NCBI GenBank assembly: GCA_947359465.1
Contig: OX375876.1
Coordinates: 65,044,998 to 65,108,997 of the forward strand
DNA from: Metellina segmentata
Taxonomy: Eukaryota > Arthropoda > Arachnida > Araneae > Tetragnathidae
Reading direction: 5' to 3'
Length of the DNA stretch: 64,000 nt
Positions 35,807-49,262 of this stretch are shown here, one piece after another. Each line of letters opens with the position of its first letter. Positions within the stretch are counted from its first letter, which is position 1. The position numbers and the translations under genes are program-made. The notes below the pieces were generated by a model that was given only the letters and a program-made list of their open reading frames with translations, made no database searches and was not told the DNA's origin.

Positions 35807-35824
35807 TGGGGGCTCGGCCGGGAT
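35807..35824 (+). promoter_or_regulatory. primer-binding site, tRNA-Pro type
   Basis: TGGGGGCTCGGCCGGGAT, five bases after the LTR. It differs by one base from the tRNA-Pro primer-binding site known from gammaretroviruses. Confidence 0.75.
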
Positions 35825-36175
35825 GTGAAAAACCGTTGACGACCGCGACGATTCTCCTCCTTCGTACGAGGGCGTGAACTCCCATCCGCTCCAACTAAGG
35901 GTAGCGACGACGGATTAGCAGACCCCGAAAGCAGTAACGATTGAACCGGCCGGCGGAATGTTTTGACTCCCTATGCAAACCTGGACTTGTGTTTTAATCA
36001 TCTGCAAGAACAGTTTCATGACTTCTCCTGACGTGGTGCTGATGATAGACTGAAACGACAAAAAAGAAAACGCGTAGACGAAAAAACGCGTAGACGCAAA
36101 AGATGAGTTGACGGAAAAGACGGATAGAAGGAACTTTCGAAACTGTGAGTACAGAATTCTGTTTTACTTGATGAC

Positions 36176-38641
36176 ATGGCATATTTAACTAAGGCCCGAA
36201 AAGTAGATTTGCTAACATTGATTGACGAATTAGGCCTGATAGTGCCAGCGAATCCCAAAGTAGCGCAGTGCTCGAAACTTATAATAGATTCTGAAAACTA
36301 TGACGCGGAGATAACAAAAAATCTGTTGAGCGTTATTATAACTGAACGCGAAGAGAAAATTGAAGCCGAAAAACAAGCCCGCGAAGAGAAAATTGAAGCC
36401 GAAAAACAAACCCGCGAATTCGAATTAAGGAAACTCGAAATCGAAACTGCTAACGGACAAGGCAACAGTTATGGTAAAACTACCAGCCTATACAATAACG
36501 ATTTATTGAAATTGATTAACCGTTACGAGACGAATAAGGATATTAGCTGTTATTTAACTTTATTTGAAAGACAGATTAGTCGTATCGAAATACCAAAAAC
36601 GGAATGGGTTACACATTTGTTGGGTTTACTCCCATTGGATTTGGCTAATCTTATCACGCGTGAGCCTGACGAAAAGGCTAATGACTATGAAAATGTCAAG
36701 AGATTATTGTTGAAACGTTTTAAATTAAATCCGGAACAATTTAGGCAAAATTTCCTTTCGCATAGAAAAGAAGCGTCTTCTACTTGGAATGACTTTGCTC
36801 ATGATCTGAAAAATTTCTTTGAAGAATGGACGAGTGGGTTGGAAGTATCAAATTACCAAGACCTTAAAGAACTCATGATTACCGATCAACTAAAACGAAA
36901 AATACCCAATGACGTTCGAGACCATTTTATAGACGAGCTACCGAAAATAACGAAAATAGACCAACTCGTCAATAAATTAGACGAATATGAAGCGGCTCGA
37001 TGTCATTTAAAACCCAATAGAGATTCGAAAACATCAGACAATAAATATAAGAAGCGTTTCAATAGGGATTTTGACAAATTAAAGCCTCGATCTTTCGTGC
37101 GCCCTGAACAAACTAACACCAATCATATAAAATGTTACAACTGCAATGAATATGGACATAAGTCGATAAATTGTGAAAAGAAAACTGAGGGTGTGAGATG
37201 CTTTAAATGTAAAAATTATGGGCACAAGGCCGACGTGTGTCCCAAAAGAGATGTAAATAGAACTTTAATTAATAGCCCTTTTAATTCTCGTACTAAGCTA
37301 AGAAAATATGTTGAAATGTGCGGGAAAAGATCTAATGCGCTAATCGACACAGGAAGTGATGTGTCAATGATAAAATATGAATTTTATGTTGAAATTGGAT
37401 CCCAAAAATTGAGTTTTGATAATGTGACTTTAATGGGTATAGGAGGAGAACACATTTCTCCTCTAGGTTTCTTTTCTACTGAAATTATTATTGATGACTG
37501 CATTATTGTTACTGATGTTTATGTTTTAAAAAATTTACCTGATCATATTGTTCTTGGGTTCGATTGCATAAATAAGTTAAATCTTACTTTATCAGAGAGC
37601 GGACTTCATGTTTTGAGCAGACGCGATAATTTTCGAGTGAATTACGCAAGAATTGTTAATTTAGCGAACACTTCAGATTCAACTAAAATTCAAACCGAAA
37701 CTCATCTCGAAGTAACTAATCGTCTGGAACCAAACACTAAGTTGGAGACAAAACGAACCATAGCAGAGGATAACAAATTTCTAAATCCAATTCCTAAAGA
37801 GGACGTTCCATTATACACTTATCACATTGATTTCATAGGTCCGTTACCTTCAACATCTAAGAACTATCAGTATATCTTCACGGTGGTAGACGCATTCACA
37901 AAATTCACTTGGTTATATCCTACCAAATCTACGACATCAGGTGACGCAATAAATAAACTCAAACAACAACAAAATAGTTTTGGAAATCCTGCGAGGATAA
38001 TCTCGGATAGAGGATCCGCTTTTACATCTAAAGAATTTACAGATTTTTGTTGCGAAAACGGGATTGAACACCTAAAAATCACAACAGGAATCCCAAGAGG
38101 CAATGGACAAGTAGAAAGAATGCACAAAACCCTGATTCCAGTGTTATCCAAACTTTCAATTGAAGAACCGATCAAATGGTTCAAACACGTTGACGCCGTA
38201 CAAAGAATACTCAATAGTACAACCTCCAGAAGCACAAGATGGACACCCTTCGAACTTTTGACAGGTGTGAAAATGCGAAACAAAGAAGATCTCAAGATAG
38301 TCCAGCTTTTAGAAGAAGAATATACTGAAGTTTTTCTAGAGAAGAGGAAGAAATTAAGAGACGATGCCAAAGAGAATATCCTAAAAATTCAGGAAGAGAA
38401 TAAAAGAACGTATGATAAGAAGAGGAAGAAACCTCATCAATACAAAGAGGGCGATCTTATTGCTATTCAGCGGACTCAATTTGGTGTCGGAATGAAATTA
38501 CGACCGAAATTCTTAGGACCATATCGAGTGAAGAAAGTGAAACCCCATGATCGCTATGACGTTGAGAAAGTTGGAAACCATGAAGGACCGAACTTGACGT
38601 CGACAGCAGCTGACCATATGAAGTCGTGGTTCAATAACTAA
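36176..38641 (+). CDS. Gag-protease-integrase fusion polyprotein (no RT/RNase H)
   Basis: 821 residues, first ATG after the leader (MAYLTKARKVDLLTLIDELG). Residues 1-60 are a SAP-like N-terminal helix region; 60-95 a charged coiled coil with a tandem REEKIEAEKQA/T unit; about 105-300 the Gag core (VTHLLGLLPLDLANLI..); about 318-360 two zinc knuckles (CYNCNEYGHKSINC, CFKCKNYGHKADVC); about 385-490 an aspartic protease with IDTGSDVSM and IVLGFD; about 490-545 a linker; about 545-715 the integrase core with Asp in YHIDFIGPL, Asp in ISDRGSAF and Glu in GNGQVERMH, 35 residues between the last two (DDE type); then a GPYRV-type C-terminal region. The family normally has reverse transcriptase, RNase H and an HHCC zinc-binding part between protease and integrase core (about 700 residues); none is here. 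The frame is intact. Confidence 0.9.
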   Translation: MAYLTKARKVDLLTLIDELGLIVPANPKVAQCSKLIIDSENYDAEITKNLLSVIITEREEKIEAEKQAREEKIEAEKQTREFELRKLEIETANGQGNSYGKTTSLYNNDLLKLINRYETNKDISCYLTLFERQISRIEIPKTEWVTHLLGLLPLDLANLITREPDEKANDYENVKRLLLKRFKLNPEQFRQNFLSHRKEASSTWNDFAHDLKNFFEEWTSGLEVSNYQDLKELMITDQLKRKIPNDVRDHFIDELPKITKIDQLVNKLDEYEAARCHLKPNRDSKTSDNKYKKRFNRDFDKLKPRSFVRPEQTNTNHIKCYNCNEYGHKSINCEKKTEGVRCFKCKNYGHKADVCPKRDVNRTLINSPFNSRTKLRKYVEMCGKRSNALIDTGSDVSMIKYEFYVEIGSQKLSFDNVTLMGIGGEHISPLGFFSTEIIIDDCIIVTDVYVLKNLPDHIVLGFDCINKLNLTLSESGLHVLSRRDNFRVNYARIVNLANTSDSTKIQTETHLEVTNRLEPNTKLETKRTIAEDNKFLNPIPKEDVPLYTYHIDFIGPLPSTSKNYQYIFTVVDAFTKFTWLYPTKSTTSGDAINKLKQQQNSFGNPARIISDRGSAFTSKEFTDFCCENGIEHLKITTGIPRGNGQVERMHKTLIPVLSKLSIEEPIKWFKHVDAVQRILNSTTSRSTRWTPFELLTGVKMRNKEDLKIVQLLEEEYTEVFLEKRKKLRDDAKENILKIQEENKRTYDKKRKKPHQYKEGDLIAIQRTQFGVGMKLRPKFLGPYRVKKVKPHDRYDVEKVGNHEGPNLTSTAADHMKSWFNN

Positions 38642-38739
38642 TACTGAATCAATGTATTCCCAGATACTGTTTTGTGTTTTGTTTTTTTTTAGTTTTGTCG
38701 TGTTCCTTTCGAGGACGAAAGATCATCAGGATGGCCGAT

Positions 38740-39338
<599 letters not shown>

Positions 39339-40899
39339 AAACTTTTATGCGCTTAAAACATTGAAGTTTGAACATAGAATATTTGGAATACATATTCATA
39401 TTCAATGTGGAACCCTTATTCAAACCCGGCGTTGGCCCGTCGTCTACTGGTAGGGAAATTTCTGTCACTCTTAAATCTTAGAAGCAAAGTTTTCCAAGGT
39501 TTTTTTAGCAGAAGACGAAACACTAATTTGTTAGACAGGTGTGTATAATAGAGAGAAAATGAGTTACCCAAATTGTCTTGGTCGGAACCGGTTTCTATAA
39601 CACAAACTACACTCACCGGGATTTTGAATAAGGTCATGAACAAAACCAGTGCTGCGATTCCTGGATTAATACGAGTCAAGTCGTCACATTTAAAAATGTT
39701 TAAAGGCCAGGATCAGGTTGATTCCTACTGCTACTAAAGCGCTTCTGTTCAAATTCCATCTCATGGACTCGGAAAGGTTTCTTTGACAGAAGAGGAGACA
39801 TCGGGATCTATCCAATTTTTTGTACCGCAGAGAACGGTTTTAAGAGAACTTTTCACAAGAATGTGTACTTCCCATTTGATCACTGTTTTTTCAAGTTTTT
39901 ATTTAAAAACCATTTCTTTAAAGATTGTACAGTTGACACCTTGTAATCGAACCTAATAGCTCCGAACTTACGCAATAAAATTACATTGTAGTTGAATATT
40001 AGATTATCGTAAACTATAGCCAAATATTTTTTACAATTATTTTAGCCTAGAAGGGAAAAGTTGCTGTTGGTAGTAATGAGTAATTCTGCAAAAACTTATC
40101 TATTTCAGTTAATGTCTTGGTTGTTTTGAGGTTTTATCACGCAAAAACCCTTATTTTGTCCACAAAACAGACAACAAATCGAAAATGTGAATGGGGATAA
40201 AAAGGTTTTGGTGAATAGAATAATGGTAAGAAAGCATAAGAAGACTGCTTCATGGGAGCGAGACTCCATGGTAAAGAAAAGATCTCTAGAGCACCTCAGG
40301 ACCATGAAGCCCATACACACGAAAAGAAGGTCAGTTAACGTCTTGACCTGCCTGTATTAACTAGAATATATTAAGCAAAAATGCGAAACAGTGAATCCGC
40401 AATTTAGTTATATTGTTCGTTGTTAAAGGTTTTAAGGAACAAAAACTTCCTCTAAAACACTGTGGCAAAAGAAAGATGTAGGGTATTAAGTCCTAAAGTC
40501 TGGAAGAAGTTGTTTTCTCGCATTTGCGTAACAGCAATAAGGAAGGCCTGCAAATATATAATTAACTAAACTTACTTAAAAAAGGTACTACATAGTACAG
40601 TCCGCTTAAAACTCCTGGCATTTCGACTTGAGTTGTTCCTGAAATAAACCAGGTTATAAACCGTTCTAATTTCCTTATTCTATTTTAAGATGTTCTGTTT
40701 TTATATTCTTATTTCAAATTTTAAATGCTTAATTAAAGCTTCTTCCCAAGAAAGTCTTGGATTATGCTTGTCATGATTAACTTCTAAAAAAGTAATTCTT
40801 AGGATGAGTTCTGATAACACATTCGCAATCGGAAACAAGATTTCTTTTAATATAAAATATCCAGACAATAGAAAACAATAATTCGAATTTTTTTCTATT

Positions 40900-41750
40900 T
40901 TCAAATAAGTTGGCGTTATTTCTTTGTTTTATGCATTATTTTTTTGTTAAGTTGCACTTTTACCTCAGAATCAATGAGATGGATAACACAAACTAATAAC
41001 CAAATATAGTTGATTAAAAGTTCCATCTTTTTAATTTCGTGCATCAACAATGTAAGAGTAAAATGCGTATGAAGTAGCTTTATGAGAAAATTGATCAGAT
41101 GTATCAACTAATTGCAATAGTGAAGACAACTACCACGTTAATAAGAACTAGGGTTATTTTTATGAATTCCATTTCATCTTACACAAGCATTACTTATGAA
41201 TCAGTACAAAGTATAATGATATTGAAAAAAAGAGAAAATACTAGTTTTAATTCTGGGTAAACTGAATATGATATCGTACAATGAACTGGGATGTTGAAAA
41301 ATGTTTCCAGGAACAAAGAGTGGGTTGTTTTAATCAGGCTGTTTTAATTTCTTTGAAGTGACTCGTGTGCTGCAGCTTGAATACCATTCATTCCTTGGAA
41401 ATACATTTTGATTATCAATGTTTACATTTTCTTCCATTTTCAAATCAATATGCGAAATTTTTATGACGAACTGGATCAGATGTATCAACTAATTAAAATG
41501 GTGAAGATAATTACTGCGTTAATAAGAAGTATGTATAGTTTAAAAATACATTTAATACTAAACAAGTATTGATTATGGATCAGTATATCGTAAAAATATT
41601 AAAAGTAAACCAGGAGAATAAATTTTTGGAGTAAATTGAATATATGGGAACTGAAATATTTTAAAAGCGTTTTCAGGGAAGAAGTGGGAGTATTTCTTTC
41701 GATTGTTTTAATTTCTCTGAGAAGGTAACCCGTGAGTTACTTAAATACCC
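40900..41750 (+). repeat. diverged direct duplication, about 375 bp apart
   Basis: GATCAGATGTATCAACTAAT occurs at about 41094 and 41471; later blocks (GTAAACTGAATATG / GTAAATTGAATATA; GGGAACTGAAAT-like, GTTTTAATTTCTTTGAAG / GTTTTAATTTCTCTGAGA) keep the same spacing. The copies are quite diverged. No coding content. Confidence 0.55.
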
Positions 41751-41843
41751 TTTATTCCTTGTAAAGTAGGTAAAGTGATAGTGTCCTCCTAAAGTAGGTA
41801 ATTTAATTATAGCTTCATGACTAAAAGATTATAGCAAACAATA

Positions 41844-43068
41844 TACACTGACGAGCCAAAACATTAGGACCATACCCACATTTTTCGATGAACTCGTCTG
41901 GATGACGTGGAGGGAACGTGATTAAGTGATAATGGTAATTAACTGCTGCTGGAGAAGGTAAGTAATCATTCTTGCACTTACTTTTGCGAGTGATGGGAAA
42001 GGCTGCTGATCTAAGCGAATTTGACAAAGAGCAGATCGTAATGACCCGAAGACTCGGAACGAATATCGCCGTAACTGCACGACTGGTAGGTTGTTCACGA
42101 TCTGCCGTTACTAGTATTCATGCAAAGTGGATAAATGACGGTGACACCAGCAGTAGACGCCAGGGTGTTGGTTGTTCACGCGTCATCAAATAAAAAGTAC
42201 ATCGGAGACTATCCCGCTTGGTAAAGCGAAATCGGCGGGAGACAGTGGCTCATCTGACAGTCCAATACAATGCAGGTCCAAGCCCAAGTGTTTCGGAACA
42301 CACAGTTCAGTGGACACTGTTTGATATGGGACTGTGCAGCAGACGTCCCACTCGTGTGCCTCTGTAGACCAAGCGTCATCGTCAACAACGCCTACTACCT
42401 ACGGGCCCGGGAACATCGAGACTTGACCATTGATGAGTGGAAGAGAGTTGCCTGGTAAGATGAACTCTAACTAATCTAATTAATCACGTCGATGGCGTGT
42501 CAGGGTACGCCGTCTGCCAGGCGAACAGTTGCTCCCCTCTTGTACAGCAGGTCATACGCAAGATGGTGGTAGCGGTATTATGCTTTGGGGGACGTTTTCA
42601 TGGGCGTCTCTGGGACCCTTAGTTGTAGTAGAACAGACCATGAACGCTGCGAACTATCAGAACATGATTGCGGATCAGTTGCCCCTTGCCGTCTGTCTTC
42701 CCAACTTGGAAATGGAATCTTCCAGCAGGACAATGCCCCATGTCACAAGGCTCGGATTGTGTTGGAGTGGTTCGAGGAGCATACTGATGAATTCCACTTA
42801 ATGTCCTGGCCACCTAACTAGCCGTATCTTAATTCGATAGAGCACATTTGGGGTGTCATGGAGCGGCAGCCCAGAGCTCAAACACCACCATGTCCTAATA
42901 TCCCGACTTTGCCTGACCGCTGTTTAGACATTTGGAACAACCTGTCTCCAGTCGTGTACCAAGAACTTGTGGCTTCTATGACCAGGCGAGTTGCAGCTGT
43001 TTTGCAGGCCAAAGGAGGCGCAACGCGTTATTGAGTAGGTGGTCATGATGTTTTGGCTCTTCAGTGCA
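41844..43068 (+). mobile_element. Tc1-like transposon, decayed
   Basis: 1225 bp, inverted ends CACTGACGAGCCAAAACAT and complement (GTTTTGGCTCTTCAGTG), flanked by TA (41842-41843, 43069-43070). Confidence 0.85.
41993..43034 (+). pseudogene. Tc1-like transposase, broken
   Basis: [20 protein letters not shown] begins a helix-turn-helix ([20 protein letters not shown]) that is open to a TAA at 42191. Later pieces in other frames: SVSEHTVQWTLFDMGLCSRR, EWKRVAW, a GGSGIMLWGTFSWASLGPLV block near 42555, FQQDNAPCHKARIVLEWF (second catalytic Asp, about 42730), LNSIEHIWGVMERQ (Glu, about 42838) and a final VAAVLQAKGGATRY before TGA. The first catalytic Asp region after 'VAW' has drifted beyond recognition. 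Several stops and frame changes; dead. Confidence 0.85.
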
Positions 43069-43959
43069 TATTTAGGTACATTTTAAATTATTTATATATG
43101 TACAACATATTTTATACATTCAAAAAATATTTTTGTAAGGTGTGTAAACAAATTAAATGTTAAATGTTTCTTAATAAGGAATGTGACCATCCTAGACCTT
43201 CATATAAGTTGTGCAGTGATGTTCAATACCTTGAATTAGGTGGTCAAACGCATTAAATTCAGAGATGCCAACTACTACGGATTCTCCGTTGTTTCTACGG
43301 AAGTGAATCGAGTACTACGGATTGCGGAATCAATGATATTTTCTATGGAAAAATTCAATTTTTTTTCACAGTACATCAATTAGTTTACTTATTTCTGTAT
43401 TTTTCAAAATTATTTTTTTTTGTTAAATGAGAAAAAGTGTTTAAATTTAATTATTAAATGTTTTTTTATATATATAACTCTTTCATACACAATTATTGTT
43501 TTTATATGTGTGTTTTCTTATGTGATATATATATATACCTTACTCATAAAAAAAATATATAATGTGTTGCATTTATAATGTGTTGTTATGTTTCAAATTT
43601 GTCATTTGAAGTAGGTGTACTGTATGTGTATGTGAAGTATGAAGAACTGTATTGAATGTATGTATTGTTAAAGCTGATTTCTTAAAATTTTACTTTACTA
43701 CTGAAAAATTCTTAAAACTACGGATTTTTGTCCTTTGGTACTACTGAAAACTTCCATCGCAGGTTAGTATCTCTGTAAATGGCAATAAATGCCAAACCTT
43801 GAAAATTGCAGTTTCCTGTTCTTAGAGAGCAGTTGTAGGGGTACATGGGCAGATACAACATGTCCAAGGGCATCTCAAAGATTTTTTTATGGGGTTGACA
43901 AATATGGCGGTTCACTCCATCTAATGCCTTTACTCTAAAACTACTCTCCCACTAGGTAT

Positions 43960-44520
43960 GCTCATGTGCACGTGCATTATCGTCCAAAAGATGAAATGCC
44001 GGACCAACTACTGCAGCCTACTGTCAAACAATGGGGACAAGGGTTAAATCCCGATACCTTTAAACCTTCACAGTACTTCCTGCACAGTACATCCATCACA
44101 ATGGCAGCACTAAAAGTATAGCATTAGTGCTGCCAGTGTGATGGATTTTCAATGAGCTGATGATGACAATACTGGTCTTGACATGTACACACTACTGGTC
44201 TTGTTCAATGTTCCTTCTGTTCTCTCCACATCCTCACATGTCAATTATCAGCATCCAGGGCAAATCTCGACTCATCAGTGAAAGCATATTGGATACTTCC
44301 TCTGATTTTATATTCGTATGCTCACGACACCAATTCAACCGTACTCTTCTTGACGCTTAAGGGGACACAAACTCATACAGTCTTCCGTAATACAGATATA
44401 CAGTTTTCCGTATGTTGCCTTTGCGGCACAGCAGTGACAGATATTGAACTTTCAACTGTAGTAACCATTGCTCTTAGAGTTGACACGGTCGCTAGTCAAT
44501 TCCTCTCCTCTTAGCCAATA
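43960..44520 (-). pseudogene. Tc1-like transposase remnant
   Basis: On the minus strand near 44280 the sequence reads TDESRFALDADN followed by HVRMWREQ, the usual first-Asp block of Tc1-like transposases, and further decayed sequence to about 43960. No terminal repeats were found. Confidence 0.55.
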
Positions 44521-45395
44521 AACCATATATTTATCAGCAACGGGTGTGGTAACCCTTTAATTACCGGTAACAGGTTTTCAGACAACTAATCCATTCGTTT
44601 TAAATTGTTTTTCATAGACGTGAAATAAGTGATCTACACACGCCAAAGAAAACAGAGACCTCTTTAATAGACTATCTGCTTCAAGCCACACAAGATCACG
44701 TCAGCGCTGAGAATCATCCAGTTGTCTTCTTTGAGCCGTAATTGACATTATATTACATATAATTACATAACCCACAAATAACCAGAATCGTCTTTCAAAC
44801 ATTTTCTATCAATGTTTGCACTCATTTACTGATAGGCTGTAAAAAATAAAGCGATGCCTTTGTCGTATATTTCTGGAAAGTAAATTCTGATTAGGCACAT
44901 CGTATAATAATTGTGTGCGTGTGCATGCGCGCCCTTCTACAACCACAGTAGGTTTTTTGTTGCATATTTCCTTCGAGTGTTTACATTAATGAGTCGTTGT
45001 TTAATATCACTTTTTCTCCTCTATACGTATTCCTATCAGTTCATTTGTCTGGTGTAATACTTTTTATAGTACAAAGTGATCAAGTTCCGTAGTTATGCTT
45101 TTCGTATCGTGCTGCATGCTTGTCGGTTGCGATGTCTCAAAAAAATTAAATATCATGTTGGAGTTGGAATTATACTCTTATTTCAATATTACAAGATATA
45201 ACAGTTTCACTCAATGAAACTGAGGCACATATTTCGAAGCTCCAAATTAGCATCGCATACTTAACTTTTGGAAAGCACTGTATAGAAACCTCTCTATTCA
45301 AAGATTATTTCATCAACCATTATAATATTTTGACTTGGAACTATATGTAGTATTTCCCTTTTCAGTATGCTAATGAAATTTTTTGCAGACATATA

Positions 45396-46750
45396 TGCAG
45401 GGGTTGTTTAAATGAAAAGGTACGAAACGACACTGTGGGTATAAATGAAGACTTTATTTAAAGTATACACCATAGGCCTGAGCACAACGATCTCATTGAT
45501 TAACGAGACGAAGGATTCCTTGTTTCCAGAACTCCTGTGGCCGTGACGAGACCCAGTCCATCACAACGTCCTTGAGTTCGTCGTCCGAGTTGAAGCGCTT
45601 CCCTTTTAGATGTTTCTTTAGGAGACCAAACACATTGAAAACGCAGGGATATATGTTCAAGCTGTAGGGCGGATGGTCAAGCTGCTCCCACTTGAACTTG
45701 GCGAGTTCCGCGTGTGTGACCCTGGAGACGTGTGGACACGCGTTATCATGAAGCTGAACCACACCCTCCGTGAGTAGCCCCGGTGTTTTGTTCTTGATGG
45801 ACCTGCGTAGGCTTCGGAGTGTCTTCCAGTACACATCGGAGTTAATGGTTCTTCTGTGCTCGAGGAATTCAACAAGTAGCGGACCTTGGACATCGAAAAA
45901 GACGGTGAGTAACACCTTCCCTGCTGACACGACGGCTTTGAACTTTTTAGGGGGAGGTGACGACGCATGCTTCCACTGCATGCTGTCCCGCTTTGTCTCT
46001 GGCTGTAGTGATGGCACCAGCTCTCATCATCTGTGACGATCCGCTCCAGGAAAGCGGGGTCTTCATGATACCGAAACAGATGTTCAAGTGCTAGCCCCAT
46101 ACGCAGTTCCTTTTGCTGGTCGGTGATCTGCTTCGGAACCCACTGCGCGCATACCTTCCGATAACGCAACCTGTCGTGAACTATTGTCCACACTGTTCCA
46201 ACGCTGACATCCACCTCCTTCACCGCCAACATTCGCAATGTGACACGCCGATCACTTCTCACTAGGTCGTCCACCTTGTCGATGAGATCAGCCGTGATGA
46301 CTGTGTTTGACTGGCCTCGGGTCATCAACCAAACTCTCATGGCCTTCACGAAAACGGGCACTCCATTTTTTCACTGACTTGTCAGACACACAGTCTTCCC
46401 CATATACGGTCATCATCCGGCGATGAATAACGGCCGTTTTAACACCTTCCGTTGTCAGAAATCGGATAACGCCTCGCTGTTCCTCAATCGTCGAATTTTG
46501 CAATGTGAAGCCATCCTGTCCTCACACGCACTGCCGCGTCAATTGGACGGCGCTCTTTATAAGAGCCTCTGCTCTCTCCTACGCATGCAAGCGCCCCCGC
46601 ATGCAGGCGCCCCCGCATGCTTCTATCCACGCCATAGATTCCAATCGCATCCCTACATGTCTCGCTACGTTCTCCCATAGCGGCATAGGCAAATATGTTA
46701 ACGGTTACGTTGTTACGACGTTTCGTACCTTTTCATTTGAGCACCCCTTG
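45396..46750 (-). mobile_element. mariner-type transposon, decayed
   Basis: 1355 bp. Ends: GCAGGGGTTGTTTAAATGAA on the left, and the right end inverted reads ACAAGGGGTGCTCAAATGAA with AAGGTACGAAACG in both. Flanked by TA (45394-45395, 46751-46752). Confidence 0.85.
45493..46503 (-). pseudogene. mariner-type transposase, broken
   Basis: Starts MQNSTIEEQRGVIRFLTTEG with paired helix-turn-helix regions (VKTAVIHRRMMTVYGEDCVS; KSVKKWSARFREGHESL), changes frame near 46290, continues ADLIDKVDDLVRSDRRVTLR to IVTDDESWCHHY (first catalytic Asp), changes frame again near 46020, then PETKRDSMQWKH, LLTVFFDVQGPLLVEF and LHDNACPHVS (second Asp). The block normally reading HPPYSPDLxPxDYHLF is HPPYSLNIYPCVFNVFG, so the third catalytic Asp is lost. 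Close to full family length but inactive. Confidence 0.88.
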
Positions 46751-48444
46751 TATCTGATAATTTTAGCATGCGCTCATACTAATACATTAGAGATTTGTAA
46801 ATAATCATTAAATCCATATGTATTAAAGAAAGAAATAATAAACTCATTTAACTTTTGAAGCATATTTTCAGTTAATAACCTTGCGAAACGAAATGTATGT
46901 TACACCTCTCGAGAAACACCCACTTTTTACCCTCCAAGATATTTAAATTCTCAGAGTTCTTTGCATTTGTAAGATATTTTTTTAGGTATTATCAATTAAT
47001 ATTTTCTTTTTCTGGAATGTTTCATAATAAAATGATTAGCTATTAAGGCATTGATAACACACACATTGTGTATCGAATAAAAAATACTAATACCTATAAA
47101 GATATGTTTACACAGTTTCTTCACTTTTAAGCGGATTCTTGCAAAAACAAAACGCTTATTTAAGTATCGAATTCCAATATAAAAGTACAAGTGAAGACAA
47201 AGGAAAAACGGAATGTTTTAATCGGATTACACAATAAAAAATTGTAAATAAAAGCAAATTAAATAAACATAACATAAAAATAAATAACACATAAATATTT
47301 TTCCAAGAAATGTGTATAATTGTTTTAGTCATTAAATGGTCACTTGTTAAATACAGGTAAAAGGGGGTTTTTTTTAGACACATACAAATTTACTTTTTTT
47401 TTAATTATAAGCTCAGATGGAAGAAATCGGGAATATTATAATCAATAAAATCATTTTTAAAGGTTTTTAGCATTATTTTAACAATAAACTTATGAAAAAT
47501 AGATATTTTAATTTATTATAAACGCGTGTTAAGATTTTCAGTGATCTTAAGAAATATTTTACCTACAAAACCTAAAAAACATCTGAACTTTCGCACAGAA
47601 CTTCTTACTTGTTATATTTAATCAATAAATACAACTATTATAATTGTACCGTAGAAGAAGTCAAAAAATGTGAATTAAGTTCTCACATTTCGAAATTATA
47701 TTACTAATCTACCGAGTGAATATGAAGAATGAATAGAGCATGTAACATTGTTTGAAGATGTTTTCTTCAAAACGTCATAAAAAAAAGGCAAAAACTTACA
47801 AAATCAAAAGACTTACCAAACATGTCCTCTACAAAATTTGAAATGATCGTTAAGTTTCTATAAATTCCATTTTCTAAGAATTTTTTAGATTTGTCACTGA
47901 ACAATAATAAATTTCTGTTAAATAGTGGCTAGACAAATTAAAATTTTTTACCATACTTCATGACTGAAGAAATTTTTATGGTACTTACAATGGGCCATCA
48001 CTTCTCATACGTTCACAGCGCTAGCATTTCTAGGGGAACTAATATTTAACTTTACACATTCGATGTTCTTTGAAGTTATAAAGTTTAAAGTAAAAAAATG
48101 GAAACATTAATTGAATTTTGACTGCAAAATTTTATCAATTCTTTGTTTTGATGAGCATTTACATATAATCTTTGAATGAACGCCTTGTCTTATGTAAGTC
48201 ACAACTTCCAAATAATAAAATAATTCGTAACTTCTAAATCCTATACCCTATAGTATCCACAGGGGGTTATTTTCTTTAAGTAAACTCAGTCATCACACAC
48301 AACCTCATGGTACCCGAATGATTTCTCCTCACCCCTCCCCTCTTCACACCATCTGCTTAGAGCAGAAACTCGATAACTGACATTGTTTTGGAGAACTAAA
48401 TGCTTGCTTCATGATAATGAGAAACACATTTCCATGATGTAATA

Positions 48445-49262
48445 CACTCTGTAACAAAAAAAATCAACGCAACAAGAAGGAGTTGTCCGATTGCTATAAA
48501 AATTGGTGGATGTGAAGAACATACATAGAAAAACTAACAATTAAAATTTCAGAACAATTGAATGATTTATTTCAGAGTTTGACCGTTACAAAGGGAGGAA
48601 CTCAGTAGGGTGTTGGTCCCCCTCTGGCCTGGATGCAAGCCATCACCAGGCGTGGTATAGACTGAAAAAGTTCCCGGATGGTGTACTGCGAAATTTCTTG
48701 CCAAATTGTCTCCAACTGTCGGGTTAAATGGTCAACATTCCGGGATGGTTACAATCGCTTTCCCATAACGTCCCAAATATGCTCTATGGGAGAAAGATCT
48801 GGAAACCTAGCTGGCCAAGGAAGTGTTGGGAAAGCTTGAAGACAGTTCATAAGAACACGTGCCTTGTGCGGCCGGGCATTATCTTGTTGAAAAAGTCAAG
48901 AAGTAAGTCCGGGGTGTCGCAATAGGAACGGTAACACAACCGGTCGTAAAATGTCGTCTACGTACCGCTGTGCTGTAAGTGTGCTAGAAATGACTACCAA
49001 AGGGGAGCAGCTATCAAAGGAGATGGCACCCCAAATCGTAACCCCCTGTTGTGGGCATGTGTGGCGTGCGATAGTAAGAGCAGGATCCCTACGCTGCCCT
49101 GGACGTCACCAGACACATCTGCTGTTGACGTCAGGGCACAGTTGCAAACGGGACTCGTCACTAAAGACTATACAGCCCCAGTCAGCGTCGTTCCAAGTTG
49201 ATCGAGCCTGGAACCACTGTAATTCTGCACCTTGTTGGTCCATAGATTTTTTTGTTACAGAG
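48445..49262 (-). mobile_element. Tc1-like transposon, internally deleted
   Basis: 818 bp. The left end is CACTCTGTAACAAAAAAAAT and the right end is the complement (TTTTTTTGTTACAGAG), with TA on both sides (48443-48444, 49263-49264). It belongs to the same family as 33548-34861. The minus strand keeps only the C-terminal half of the transposase (blocks equivalent to CLPWPARSPDLSPIEHxWD, GVMVWGAISF..) in broken frames; the N-terminal DNA-binding half is deleted. Confidence 0.8.

Noticed and set aside
40580..40650. Possible extra ENOSF1 exon in the giant intron
   Set aside because: The flanking exons already join in phase 0 with continuous family similarity, so no coding exon is expected between them.
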